Assembly (NCBI GenBank): GCA_900555705.1
Contig: USLV01000001.1
Location: forward strand, 1-36,043
Direction: 5' to 3'
Length of the DNA: 36,043 nucleotides
Source of the DNA: an uncultured Oscillospiraceae bacterium
GTDB lineage: Bacteria > Bacillota > Clostridia > Oscillospirales > Acutalibacteraceae
Shown: piece by piece, positions 22,991 through 31,403 of the stretch
Layout of the letters: every line of letters begins with the position of its first letter
Position numbering within the stretch: the first letter of the stretch is position 1
Translations under genes and position numbers: made by a program
Notes under the pieces: generated by a model
What the model saw: only the letters and a program-made list of their open reading frames with translations
Told to the model about the DNA's origin: nothing
The model's database searches: none

Positions 22991-23951
22991 GGCGGAGCCT
23001 CCTTCCGAGCGCCGCCCAGCGGCTCTCGCCAAAGGGAGCCGGGCGCGTCGCCCGTTCGATCAGCGGCGTCAGGATATTCATGATGACGATGGCAAAGGAA
23101 ACGCCCTCCGGCAGCGAGCCGAACTGCCGGATCAGCACGGTCAGCAGGCCGCATCCGATGGCAAAGACCACTTTGCCGGATTTGGTGATCGGGCTGGTCG
23201 TATAGTCGGTCGCCATAAAGATGGCGCCGAGAAACAGGCCGCCGGACAGGATCTGAATCAGCGCCCTGTCCAGACTGCCGCCGATCAGCCAGGACAGCAC
23301 AAACACCGTCCCTATGTACAGCACCGGCACCGTCGGGGAGATAACCCGCCGTATCACCAGATAAACAAAGCCGAGCAGAAGCGCGAGAATGCAGGTTTCG
23401 CCGAGCGAACCGGGCCGCATACCGGTCAGCAGCGCGGACAGCTCGTATCCGGCCGGTTCACCCGCCGCGAGATTGGCGAGCGGGGTCGCGGAGGAGACAG
23501 CATCTGCTCCGGCGAAGGGAGAGGTCCAGCTGTTCATCGTATCAGGAAAGCTGCCCATCAGCACGATCCGTCCGACCAGCGCGGGGTTGACGAAATTATG
23601 GCCGATGCCGCCGAACATCTGCTTGGCGACCACGATCGCCACCACGCCGCCGAATGCTGCCTGCCAGAGAGGGATCGAAACCGGCAGATTGAAGGCGAGC
23701 AGCAGTCCCGTCACCATACAGGACAGGTCGCCGACTGTCTGCGGTCGTTTCATCACGACACGGCTGAGATATTCCGCCGCGACACAGGAGGCGACGCAGA
23801 CCAGCTCCACTGCCGCCGCACGCCAGCCGAACAGCCACATCGAGGCGACCGCTGCGGGCAGCATCGCGATCAGCACGTCCAGCATGACATGCCGGGTGCT
23901 GGCGCCGCTGTGGAGATGCGGCGAGGAGGACACAATATAGGAATTGTCCAT
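22983..23951 (-). CDS. rnfD: Rnf complex subunit D (covalent FMN, membrane)
   Basis: RnfD is a multi-pass membrane subunit related to NqrB that carries covalent FMN. The 322-residue protein opens with the SSSPHLHS segment, has the NxxNPAL loop, and the flavinylation motif SSATP with Thr156. I chose the ATG at 23951 with AGGAG 10 bp upstream. An ATG at 23975 that overlaps the rnfC stop as ATGA would add 8 residues and is also possible. Confidence 0.95.
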   Translation of the reverse strand: MDNSYIVSSSPHLHSGASTRHVMLDVLIAMLPAAVASMWLFGWRAAAVELVCVASCVAAEYLSRVVMKRPQTVGDLSCMVTGLLLAFNLPVSIPLWQAAFGGVVAIVVAKQMFGGIGHNFVNPALVGRIVLMGSFPDTMNSWTSPFAGADAVSSATPLANLAAGEPAGYELSALLTGMRPGSLGETCILALLLGFVYLVIRRVISPTVPVLYIGTVFVLSWLIGGSLDRALIQILSGGLFLGAIFMATDYTTSPITKSGKVVFAIGCGLLTVLIRQFGSLPEGVSFAIVIMNILTPLIERATRPAPFGESRWAALGRRLRHE

Positions 23952-23971
23952 ATGGGTTTGTCTCCTTTCCG

Positions 23972-25294
23972 TCATTTCCGCAGCTCCGCCTTGGCGAGGC
24001 GGAGGGTTTGCACGAGCGGTCGGTTGGCCGGGCAGGAATAGGAACAGCAGCCGCATTCCATGCAGGTCGCGAGACCGCCGCGAACAAGCGCCTCCCGGTC
24101 ATGGCGTTGGAAAGCACCGACGAGGGTGGGGGGCACCAAATGCATCGGGCAGGCCGCGACACAACGGCCACAGCGGATGCAGTCGGTCGGGGCGGGGAGC
24201 ACCGCGTCCGCCGCCGAGAAGGCGAGGATGGCGTTGTTCTGCTTGAGGACCGGCGCCTGGTCGCTGATCATGGCGAGGCCCATCATCGGGCCGCCCATCA
24301 GCAGCTTGCTCACCTCATCCCGCAGGCCGCAGAAGGCGAGCAGGTCGGCGATCGGCGTGCCAATCACGGCGCGGACGTTTTTCGGCTCGGCGATGGCGGA
24401 GCCGTCGACCGTCAGTCGCTTGTCGAGAAGCGGGCGGCCGGTTTTCAGATAACGGGAGAGAAAGGCGATCGAGGTGACGTTCATCACGACACAGCCGACA
24501 TCCGCCGGCAGCTTGCCCGCCGGCACGCGGCGGCCGGTACAGGCGTCGATCAGCACCTTTTCGGCCCCCTGCGGATAGCGGGCGGGCAGCGCCTTGACCG
24601 TGACGGTCCGGGCGGGCGTTGAAACGCCCGTGGCAATTTTCGAAAGCTCCGCAATGGCAGCAGGCTTGTTGTTTTCGATGGCGATCATGGTCCGGCGGAC
24701 ATCGAGAAATTCCATCACCGTCTGCACGCCGGAGACGATATCCCAGGAGTTTTCGAGGCATTCGCGGTAGTCGGTCGTGATATAGGGTTCACACTCGGCC
24801 GCGTTGATGATGAGGGTGTCCACCTCGTCGACGTTTTTGGGATTCAGCTTGATATGGGCCGGGAAGCCCGCGCCACCGAGGCCGACGAGACCAGAGGCGC
24901 GCACCGCCCGGAGAAAATCCTCCTTATTGTTGACAACCGGCGGCTGCATGTCCTCCGCAGGCCGCTGTTCGCCGTCGTTTTCGATGACGACGGCCGGTGT
25001 GACCCTCCCGTTCGGGAGGGTGAAATCCGAGACGGCACGCACCTTGCCGGACACACCGCTGTGGATCGGGGAGGAGACTGGCTGATCGCTGTCTCCGACG
25101 ATCTGGCCGACCGCCACCGTGTCCCCCGGCTTGACAACCGGCACACAGGGGGCACCGAGATGCTGGGTCATGGGCAGTGTGATGACAGCGGGTGGCGGCA
25201 TGATCACCGTCTCGCAGTCAGCCGTATTCTTGCGGTGCGGCGCGTGTACGCCGCGGCTGCTGAGCAACGAGGCCGCTTTCTGCAATATCGACAT
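23972..25294 (-). CDS. rnfC: Rnf complex subunit C (NADH/FMN and two [4Fe-4S] clusters)
   Basis: RnfC is the peripheral subunit that exchanges electrons with NAD(H). The 440-residue protein has the glycine-rich GLGGAGFPAHIKL loop and the AECEPY motif for FMN/NADH binding. Two [4Fe-4S] motifs follow, CIRCGRCVAACP (from 372) and CMECGCCSYSCP (from 411). It follows the Gx-transporter-type gene by 6 bp. All catalytic motifs are present, in contrast with the paralogue at 32.4-33.6 kb. Confidence 0.97.
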   Translation of the reverse strand: MSILQKAASLLSSRGVHAPHRKNTADCETVIMPPPAVITLPMTQHLGAPCVPVVKPGDTVAVGQIVGDSDQPVSSPIHSGVSGKVRAVSDFTLPNGRVTPAVVIENDGEQRPAEDMQPPVVNNKEDFLRAVRASGLVGLGGAGFPAHIKLNPKNVDEVDTLIINAAECEPYITTDYRECLENSWDIVSGVQTVMEFLDVRRTMIAIENNKPAAIAELSKIATGVSTPARTVTVKALPARYPQGAEKVLIDACTGRRVPAGKLPADVGCVVMNVTSIAFLSRYLKTGRPLLDKRLTVDGSAIAEPKNVRAVIGTPIADLLAFCGLRDEVSKLLMGGPMMGLAMISDQAPVLKQNNAILAFSAADAVLPAPTDCIRCGRCVAACPMHLVPPTLVGAFQRHDREALVRGGLATCMECGCCSYSCPANRPLVQTLRLAKAELRK

Positions 25295-25300
25295 GCGCGA

Positions 25301-25807
25301 TCATCCTTTCAGAAGGGTATGGAGTTTGGGGAAAACCAGCTGTAAAACCAGTCCTGTCAGCGTGCCGGCGACTACCGCCGCCAACAAGAGAAACGGCGCG
25401 TAATACAGCAGCGCGGTATCGAAGAGCAGCATGGCTGCCAGAAGCTGACCGCTGTTGTGGGCGACCGCGCCGAGGATGCCGGTGCCGATCAGGCCGACAC
25501 GGCGGGAGAAAAATCGGAAACAGGCAGCCATCACCAGTGTGCTGAGCAAACCGCCTGCGAGACTCATCCAGAAGGCGGCGCCGCCGCGCAGCAGCGCGAA
25601 CAACGCCTTGACCGCTGTCACGCCGAGCGCCGCGGGGAGTCCGAACAGCGAGAGCGCCGTCATGGTCGCGAGATTCGAGAGACCGAGCCTGGCGCCCGGA
25701 ATCGGCAAAACCGGCAAAAGTCCCTCGAGAAAGGAGAGCGCCATCGCGAGCGCGGCGAGTAGTCCGGTCACCGCCAGCCCCAAAACCGGCCGTTTATTAT
25801 CCTGCAA
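25301..25807 (-). CDS. Gx transporter family / heptaprenyl diphosphate synthase component I-like membrane protein
   Basis: The 168-residue, very hydrophobic protein has about five membrane helices, with typical segments PIPGARLGLSNLATM and AHNSGQLLAA. The family is often named heptaprenyl diphosphate synthase component I, but it is more like a small transporter and often lies next to rnf and NusG-II-domain genes. The start is TTG at 25807 with GGAGG 9 bp upstream, overlapping the previous gene by 11 bp. Its cargo is unknown; a link to flavin or quinone supply for Rnf is only a guess. Confidence 0.85.
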   Translation of the reverse strand: MQDNKRPVLGLAVTGLLAALAMALSFLEGLLPVLPIPGARLGLSNLATMTALSLFGLPAALGVTAVKALFALLRGGAAFWMSLAGGLLSTLVMAACFRFFSRRVGLIGTGILGAVAHNSGQLLAAMLLFDTALLYYAPFLLLAAVVAGTLTGLVLQLVFPKLHTLLKG

Positions 25808-26168
25808 CCGCGTCCACCTCCGCTTCTCCGGTCAGCCGGACGAAAATGCCGGCCGGGACACAGGCGGCCGCGTCCCCGACCCGGGTGAGCGAACCACTGT
25901 GGACACAGAGCTGATCCGGACAGCCGCTCGAAGAAAATCGAATCGCCCCATTTTCGACCGAGAGGACGACCGTGATGCCGCTGTTTCCGACAAGTGCGCG
26001 GCTGGTGTTTTCGTCCAGCGGCAGAAGAAAAGAGCCGTCCGGTGTGATGACTTCTGCTGTTCGTCCCTGCGGCGCGAGCAGCGCCCGTACAGCAAACAAC
26101 AGGCCTGCCAGCAGTACGACCACTGCCGCCACTGCCAGATCGCCCCAGCCGGGCCGCCTGCGCACCAC
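25797..26168 (-). CDS. NusG domain II-containing membrane-anchored protein
   Basis: The 123-residue protein has one N-terminal membrane helix (residues 10-30) and a small extracytoplasmic beta domain with CPDQLCVHSGSLTRVGDAAACVPAGIFVRL-type features: the two-Cys motif near residues 83-88 and a third Cys near 103. This is the NusG-II fold family of unknown function that accompanies Rnf genes in many Clostridia. The start is GTG at 26168 with GGGAGG upstream. It is the first gene of the rnf operon. Confidence 0.82.
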   Translation of the reverse strand: MVRRRPGWGDLAVAAVVVLLAGLLFAVRALLAPQGRTAEVITPDGSFLLPLDENTSRALVGNSGITVVLSVENGAIRFSSSGCPDQLCVHSGSLTRVGDAAACVPAGIFVRLTGEAEVDAVAG

Positions 26169-26227
26169 CCAAACGCCTCCCTCAATACAGATTACAGGCG
26201 ACGGAAAACCGCCTGTATGCAGGATTA

Positions 26228-26256
26228 ATCATACCCTATTTTGACAGAAAGCACAA
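26228..26256 (-). promoter_or_regulatory. Probable promoter of the rnf operon
   Basis: TTGTGC (26251-26256) and TATGAT (26228-26233) on the minus strand are spaced by 17 bp. The leader contains a stem ACAGGC/GCCTGT (about 26196-26218) just ahead of the first gene. No riboswitch that I know is recognisable. Confidence 0.6.
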
Positions 26257-26342
26257 GTTTTTTCTCGCATTTTTTGGTGAGAGTCAGAAATTTCCCGGAC
26301 AGAACCGATCGGCTCGGCATATACTGGCGCGAGGTGATACAT

Positions 26343-26840
26343 ATGACGACCATGCAGAGACATCATGGCCGGGGCTACGGCGCACTGCTGTGGCACGGCC
26401 GTCCGGCGGCATATGCCGATGTGCGGGGCTCGGTGGACTATCCCGACATCCGCGGCTCGGTGCTCTTTTTCCCGGTTCACGGCGGCACACTGGTGTCCGC
26501 CGAGATAAACGGACTGCCGGTCGGAGAGGGGGTCTGCGGCAATCCGGTCTTCGGTTTTCATATCCACGAATATGGAGACTGCACCGGCAACAGCACCGAT
26601 CCTTTCGCAGATACCGGCGGACACTATAATCCGCAGGACTGTGACCATCCGTTCCACGCGGGGGATCTGCCGCCGCTGTTCGGCAACAACGGCTATGCCT
26701 TCTGTGCGTTCTTTACCGACCGGTTTCAGGTACGGGAGGTGCTGGGGCGGGCGGTGGTGATACACAGCCATCCGGATGATTTCCGAACACAACCGTCCGG
26801 GGATTCCGGCTCCAAAATTGCCTGCGGCGTGATTCTGTGA
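26343..26840 (+). CDS. sodC: Cu/Zn-type superoxide dismutase family protein, cytoplasmic
   Basis: The enzyme should convert superoxide to hydrogen peroxide and oxygen. The 165-residue protein has the Cu ligands in FGFHIHEYGDC, the bridging His in GGHYNP, Zn ligands in HPFHAGDLP, and the last Cu His in VVIHSHPDDF. Both disulfide cysteines (GDC and ACGVIL) are present. Unlike most bacterial SodC proteins it has no signal peptide. I chose the ATG at 26343 because GAGGTGAT lies 5 bp upstream; the longer open frame covers the promoter region. It is divergent from the rnf operon. Confidence 0.92.
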   Translation: MTTMQRHHGRGYGALLWHGRPAAYADVRGSVDYPDIRGSVLFFPVHGGTLVSAEINGLPVGEGVCGNPVFGFHIHEYGDCTGNSTDPFADTGGHYNPQDCDHPFHAGDLPPLFGNNGYAFCAFFTDRFQVREVLGRAVVIHSHPDDFRTQPSGDSGSKIACGVIL

Positions 26841-26853
26841 GCACCTTTTGAAA

Positions 26854-26888
26854 AAAGGGCGGGGACGGCTTGATCGTGCCCGCCCTTT
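26854..26888. terminator. Bidirectional terminator between convergent genes
   Basis: AAAGGGCGGG (26854-26863) pairs with CCCGCCCTTT (26879-26888), 10 bp perfect, with A and T runs on the two sides. It lies between the sodC stop and the nuclease stop. Confidence 0.75.
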
Positions 26889-26893
26889 GGCCG

Positions 26894-28015
26894 TTAAACC
26901 GACAGGCGCAGATCCTCGATCTTTTTCATCAGGATCAAAACCGGTGGAATATCGGCCTCTTTGTTCAGCAGCATTTGTTCCAGTTCGCTGTCATCCAGCA
27001 GAAGGATCATCTTTCCTTCCATCAGCCAGAGATCGCGCTGGTGCCGTCGAGTACCTGCGTTGCCGCCGCGGCGGCAGCAGATAATTCCCAGCATACCCGG
27101 GCCTTTTTCGCATAGATAATGTGCCATTTGCAGGATATCCGCCTTGGTCACCGCTTTTCCTGTGTTTTTGGCATCCACCACCAGATAATCGGCCCGATAG
27201 CGCTCGCGCAGGTAGCGCCACTCGTTGTCATAGGCATAATTGGGAAGAATGAAATCCCGGCGATTGGCCGCACCGAGATCGCAGTCCTGTTCAATCGGTG
27301 GTGCCAGCGGCGGACAGAACAGCAGTGCCAGCGCTTCACCGACCCATTTTTGATAGCGGCTCCAGTGCTCCCGTCCGCAGGGACAGGCCTTCAGGCGACG
27401 GATCAGCTCCCGGACGGGAGAAACCGACGCGGCAGCTGGTTTGCCGAAATGCGGCTGTTCCTGCATTTCATGTGCGAAGGTTTTGGCAAGAAAGGCGATG
27501 TCCCAAAGAGCAATACCAGCTTCCCGCAGTCGGCGCTGGTGACTGTCCGGCAGCTGCGCAGGAATGATGAGTGTGGGGATAGCATCCGGCATTGCCGTTT
27601 GCTCTTCCAGCAGACGGGCTATGACGGCACTCAGCCGATCATCTGTAAAGCCTCCGGCAGCAGCCTTGACCTCTGCGAGGATTCGCTGCTCAGGTCTGCC
27701 GTTCCCGGCACGGCGGCGAAAGACCAGATCCACCAGCCGTCGGTTTCCCAGCGATACATTCTGCCGGATGTCGTCATAATCGGGATTTCGATTCAGTAAT
27801 CCGATGACATACGAGATAAAAGCCGATTCACTGAAGGACCGGTTTAACCGTGTGTGATGGCAATCGCGGCAGAGCAGGATCAAATTGTCCAGGGCGTCGC
27901 TGCCGCCTGCTGCGAGCGGATGGAGATGATGACGCTCCCACTCCCCGGGTTTGAGCGGACGTCCACAGACGGCGCAGCGATAGACGGGTTCTTCGGTTTG
28001 TTTTGCAACAGCCAT
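26894..28015 (-). CDS. HNH nuclease with two PD-(D/E)XK-like domains
   Basis: The 373-residue protein has an N-terminal HNH domain: CAVCG (Cys14, Cys17), HHLHPLAAGG (His29-30), and LLCRDCH (Cys49, Cys52). Next comes a restriction-endonuclease-like core with LVDLVF (Asp96) and AEVKAA (Glu115, Lys117). A second such core lies at the C-terminal end: RRDFILPNY (Asp254) and VVDAKN (Asp281, Lys283). The combination suggests a solitary DNA-cutting enzyme, perhaps in defence against phage or modified DNA, but no methylase or partner is adjacent. The start at 28015 has GGAGGA upstream, 3 bp after the HAD gene. Confidence 0.65.
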   Translation of the reverse strand: MAVAKQTEEPVYRCAVCGRPLKPGEWERHHLHPLAAGGSDALDNLILLCRDCHHTRLNRSFSESAFISYVIGLLNRNPDYDDIRQNVSLGNRRLVDLVFRRRAGNGRPEQRILAEVKAAAGGFTDDRLSAVIARLLEEQTAMPDAIPTLIIPAQLPDSHQRRLREAGIALWDIAFLAKTFAHEMQEQPHFGKPAAASVSPVRELIRRLKACPCGREHWSRYQKWVGEALALLFCPPLAPPIEQDCDLGAANRRDFILPNYAYDNEWRYLRERYRADYLVVDAKNTGKAVTKADILQMAHYLCEKGPGMLGIICCRRGGNAGTRRHQRDLWLMEGKMILLLDDSELEQMLLNKEADIPPVLILMKKIEDLRLSV

Positions 28016-28018
28016 CTG

Positions 28019-28783
28019 TCATTCCTCCAGCACATAGCGGCGGATCGCGGCTGCAACGCCGTCAGCCGAGCAGGAGAGCGTCACGGCGTCCGCCGCCGCT
28101 TTCACTTCGTCAGGAGCATTCCCCATGGCAATCCCGAGCCCGGCATAGCGCAGCATATCGAGATCGTTGCGGCTGTCGCCGAGGGCGACACTGTTTTCCC
28201 GCGGGATACCGAGTTCGGCGAGTGCGGCCTGCATGCCGACCGCCTTGCCGCAGCCGAGTGGCAGCGCCTCTGCGTAGCCGGGATGCTGGATAACCTCGAA
28301 ATCTCGTCTGAGCAGGGCGAGGATATCCGGCGGCACGGCGCCGTCGATGGTCAGCTTGCTGATCCGCGCGCCGACATAGCGCCGGTCAAAATCATCCGGC
28401 GCGGAGACAGGTTTCCAGTCTGACTCGCGATAGCCGACATGGCCGATGAGAAACATCTCGGTCTCTCCCTCCAGCACGCAGGGCGTGCCTTCCCGCAGAT
28501 AGCAGGCGCAGACCCGGCGGAGCACGTCGGGAGACAGACAAACGCTGCGTATTACCCGTTCGCCGATTTGGACATAGGCGCCTCCGCCCGCGACCACACC
28601 GTCGAAGGCAGCCGCCGCGAGCAGAGGGGCGGGAATACATCTCATCGAACGGCCGGTACAGAGCAGAACGGCGTGTCCCTCCGTCCGCGCACGGCGGATG
28701 GCCTCCCGATTGGCCGCCGAGGGAATCGGTCGGTCATAATTCAATGTGCCGTCGATGTCAAGGAAAATGGCCTTTCGCTGCAT
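28019..28783 (-). CDS. Cof-type HAD phosphatase
   Basis: This is a 254-residue cytoplasmic HAD hydrolase of the Cof/YbjI type (class IIB). The nucleophile motif is FLDIDGTLN (Asp9, Asp11), motif II is LCTGRS, and the acidic motif IV is GDSRNDLDML. It has a cap domain between motifs II and III (about residues 80-180). Members dephosphorylate sugar phosphates or flavin/cofactor phosphates with loose specificity. The ATG at 28783 has AAGGAGAG upstream. It sits between a terminator and the nuclease gene. Confidence 0.9.
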   Translation of the reverse strand: MQRKAIFLDIDGTLNYDRPIPSAANREAIRRARTEGHAVLLCTGRSMRCIPAPLLAAAAFDGVVAGGGAYVQIGERVIRSVCLSPDVLRRVCACYLREGTPCVLEGETEMFLIGHVGYRESDWKPVSAPDDFDRRYVGARISKLTIDGAVPPDILALLRRDFEVIQHPGYAEALPLGCGKAVGMQAALAELGIPRENSVALGDSRNDLDMLRYAGLGIAMGNAPDEVKAAADAVTLSCSADGVAAAIRRYVLEE

Positions 28784-28846
28784 GGTCACAGGGTTCTCTC
28801 CTTTCGCTGTGGGCCGGGCACCAAACCAGGGCAGCCGGCGTAAACT

Positions 28847-28879
28847 GGAAAGAGCGGCCGACGCTGAATCGCCGGCCGC
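28847..28879 (-). terminator. Terminator after the DUF4015-like gene
   Basis: The arms at 28854-28863 and 28870-28879 form a 10-bp stem with one G-U pair in the RNA. On the minus strand TCTTTCC follows, so it probably reduces transcription into the HAD gene. Confidence 0.55.
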
Positions 28880-28883
28880 CTGT

Positions 28884-30125
28884 TTATGAAAAGGCATATT
28901 GTCCATTCACATCATAGAGGATATAAGCGGCATCCGCACCGGCCATTTCGGTCACGGCGCGCACCTCCTCCCTGATCTGCGCGGCATTGTAGCCGCTTGC
29001 CTGAATCCACGGCATGACAACGGGCTGCTTCTCCATCAGGCCGACGCGCGACTGAATCTGGGAGAGCAGAAGGGATATCGTCTCAAAGGGATGTGCCTGC
29101 GGTTCCACAACCTTTTCTGTGCCGACAGTGAGCTTTGTGCCGAAGGAAGAGGGGGTCAGCACCGGGGCGACGGCGCCCGCGCCGAAGGTGACCGGATTGC
29201 CGCCGAAGGGGCCGGTGCCGTCGCCGATGGCGGCGAGCCCGGGCATCGACAGGATCCAGCCGTTTTGGCCGACCGCTGCGTTCATCTCCTCCGCAAACAG
29301 CGCCAGCACCTCTCCTTTGGAGAGAGAGGCCCATTCGGTGGTGGTGAAATCCGCGCTGGAGGTTTGATAAGGAAACTGGACGCTGTCCAGCATCAGCAGG
29401 TCAAATCCCGCCCCTTTCAGTTCAGCGGCGAGCTCGGTGATAAAACGGCGGGCATCCGCGGAATAGGGGTTGAGCCAGCGTTTGCCGCCGTTCGATGGAT
29501 CGTTGTCATACCAGGAGGCGATGGAGTTGCCGGCAACGGTGATCTTGGCGGTGGCGAGCCGTCCGGCTGCAAGATGATCCTGGAAGGCGTGCAGCCGGGG
29601 GACCGGCGTCAACCCCTTTTCACGAAGTCGGTTCGCAGCCGTCTTCAGCTCCTCGAGGGTGAGCGCGTCGGAGGCAGCGGTCTGCGCCGCCACAGCGAGC
29701 TCGGTCGAGGAGACATAGCGCATCTGGCCGGTCTGTTCCTTCAGATCAAACAGCACACCGTTATAGCCCGCCTGTATTGCTGCGTCCAGCCGGGCGTTCC
29801 AGGCATCCAGCTCCTTCAGCGCCGAAACCGGCAGATAGATCAGCCGAAGTCCCCGGGTCGTGTCGACAGGCGGATCCGGCGTATCCGGCTCAGGGATATC
29901 CGCCGGTGCAGACGTACCGGCTGTCGAGGGGGCCGTTGTTTCCACCGCCGCATCCGAACCGTCAGAGGACGTGGATGGGCCGGCGGTCATCATATAGCTG
30001 GCGGCATAGTAGCCCGCTACCACCAGCGCCGGTACCAGCAGAATCGTCAACACCGTACCCACGATTTTGCCGATATTCCGACGCTTTTGAAACATTTTCC
30101 GTCCACGTTTCAGTTTTGTCCGCAT
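28884..30125 (-). CDS. Secreted or membrane-anchored putative glycoside hydrolase (DUF4015-like)
   Basis: The 413-residue protein has a basic N-terminus (RTKLKRGRKMFQKRR), one membrane helix (about residues 25-45), and a Ser/Thr/Pro/Asp-rich linker to about residue 90. A TIM-barrel-like domain follows with segments YLPVSALKELDAW, GYNGVLFDLKE, GFDLLMLDSVQFPY and VVMPWIQASGYN, like the putative glycosyl hydrolase family DUF4015. Acid residues at the strand ends (Asp in DLKE, Asp in LDSVQ) could be catalytic. It should act outside the cell, perhaps on cell wall or capsule. I chose the ATG at 30125 with GGAGG 8 bp upstream over a TTG at 30149. It follows the Rnf-like set by 49 bp. Confidence 0.75.
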   Translation of the reverse strand: MRTKLKRGRKMFQKRRNIGKIVGTVLTILLVPALVVAGYYAASYMMTAGPSTSSDGSDAAVETTAPSTAGTSAPADIPEPDTPDPPVDTTRGLRLIYLPVSALKELDAWNARLDAAIQAGYNGVLFDLKEQTGQMRYVSSTELAVAAQTAASDALTLEELKTAANRLREKGLTPVPRLHAFQDHLAAGRLATAKITVAGNSIASWYDNDPSNGGKRWLNPYSADARRFITELAAELKGAGFDLLMLDSVQFPYQTSSADFTTTEWASLSKGEVLALFAEEMNAAVGQNGWILSMPGLAAIGDGTGPFGGNPVTFGAGAVAPVLTPSSFGTKLTVGTEKVVEPQAHPFETISLLLSQIQSRVGLMEKQPVVMPWIQASGYNAAQIREEVRAVTEMAGADAAYILYDVNGQYAFS

Positions 30126-30174
30126 CGTCCATGCCTCCAGTCTTTGCAATCATATATGAGGGAAGCAGCCGTTT

Positions 30175-30759
30175 TTATACCAGCGCACCAGGGCCGAAAC
30201 CAAGCAGCGCCAATGCGACCAGACCGAGGAACAGCAGCACCCCCGGCAGGCCGCGGAACGCGGCGGGAACCCCGGGATTGTCCATTCTCTCTCTCGCTTC
30301 GGCGGTCAGCCAGCTCAGCAGCAGGAAGCCGAGACAGGCGCCGAGCGTCAGTCCAATGGTGCCGGGCAGCGTGAGCGTGACCTTGTGGTTGGCAACCAGT
30401 GCCAGGCCAATGGTCAGGTTGTTGAATGCCGCGAGCGAGAGCATCCGCTGTATGCGCGGGTAGACGGCAGGCAGCATTTTTTTCAGCAGCAGCACCGCGA
30501 GCAGGTAAAGAAGCGCAGCGATTGCCACCATCAGGACGGGGCGGATCATCTTGGCCAGCGCTGTGTTACCGAGCAGCAGGTCCAGCGGATAGACGATCAG
30601 AACCGTCAGGAGAGAAAAACCGGTCAGCAGACCGCTGAACAACAGGATATCGCGGGGACGCCGGGTGATACGCAGCAGCATCGACGCACCGAAGCCGGTG
30701 GTCAGAATGGCATTCTGCATCACCGCCATAGCAAGCAGCCAGAGCAGCCATTCGGTCAT
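30175..30759 (-). CDS. RnfA-like membrane protein lacking cluster cysteines
   Basis: The 194-residue protein has about six helices and a layout similar to RnfA/NqrE. At the two places where RnfA has its [2Fe-2S] ligands it shows GASMLLRITRR (near residue 26) and AAFNNLTIGLA (near 113), with no Cys. The only Cys (near 143) is elsewhere. It therefore cannot hold the cluster as the normal subunit does. It overlaps the RnfE-like gene by 4 bp. It could be an ion-channel-only or structural paralogue, or a slowly decaying gene, although the frame is intact. Confidence 0.75.
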   Translation of the reverse strand: MTEWLLWLLAMAVMQNAILTTGFGASMLLRITRRPRDILLFSGLLTGFSLLTVLIVYPLDLLLGNTALAKMIRPVLMVAIAALLYLLAVLLLKKMLPAVYPRIQRMLSLAAFNNLTIGLALVANHKVTLTLPGTIGLTLGACLGFLLLSWLTAEARERMDNPGVPAAFRGLPGVLLFLGLVALALLGFGPGALV

Positions 30760-31403
30760 ACGGCACCCTCCCCTCTCTCGGAGACACGCGTCAACAGCGA
30801 ATGAAAATGCTGAAGCAGCGCGGAAAGAAAGGCGAGCAGCAGGAAGCCGACGAAGGGCAGCGCCGCCTGTGGCAGCACCAGCGGCATATGGATCGGGATG
30901 TCCCAGATCGTGCCGTAGGCCGCCATTTCCCGAAGAGCCGACATCCCGCAGATCACGAGGCCGAATCCAAAGGAGGAGCCAAGCGCGTCCACCAGCGCGG
31001 CGGCAGGACGGTTGGAAACTGAGAAACCGCCGGCGCGATAGGTGAAGAGCGTATTGACGGCCATCAGCGGCAGGAAAAGATAGAGCGCCGCATAAATCTC
31101 ATGGGAGATACAGGTATCCAACAGAAAGGCGGCGCCGAGCAGCAGAATCGAGGCCCCAAGGGTATAGACCGGAGGGCGAAGCCAGCCGGGCAGCCGGTCC
31201 CGCAGCAGAGACATCAGCAGGCTGGTCGGCAGCAGTACCACCGCTGTGCAGACACTCAGTGCCACCCCGTATTTCAGATTGACGCTCGCCGCGAGAATGG
31301 GACAGAGGCCAACTGCCTGTACCAGCACAATGTTCCGAAGAAGAAAGGTATCGAAAAAGATGCCGGCCAGTTGTCGCGCAGAATGCCTGGCGGAGCTCTT
31401 CAT
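30756..31403 (-). CDS. RnfE-like membrane protein with one of two cluster cysteines
   Basis: The 215-residue protein resembles RnfE: LLRNIVLVQAVGLCPILAAS keeps the first cluster ligand (Cys34). The second site reads PLMAVNTLFTYRAGG, with Thr where RnfE has Cys. It lacks the Cys-rich tail of the other RnfE in this window. The ATG at 31403 overlaps the RnfD-like stop by 4 bp and follows AAAGGAGGTG. With its partner it retains one of the four [2Fe-2S] ligands. Confidence 0.8.
   Translation of the reverse strand: MKSSARHSARQLAGIFFDTFLLRNIVLVQAVGLCPILAASVNLKYGVALSVCTAVVLLPTSLLMSLLRDRLPGWLRPPVYTLGASILLLGAAFLLDTCISHEIYAALYLFLPLMAVNTLFTYRAGGFSVSNRPAAALVDALGSSFGFGLVICGMSALREMAAYGTIWDIPIHMPLVLPQAALPFVGFLLLAFLSALLQHFHSLLTRVSERGEGAV

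Noticed and set aside
26320..26325. TATACT as the sodC -10 box
   Set aside because: It would place the transcription start on top of the ribosome binding site, and no -35 box is correctly spaced.
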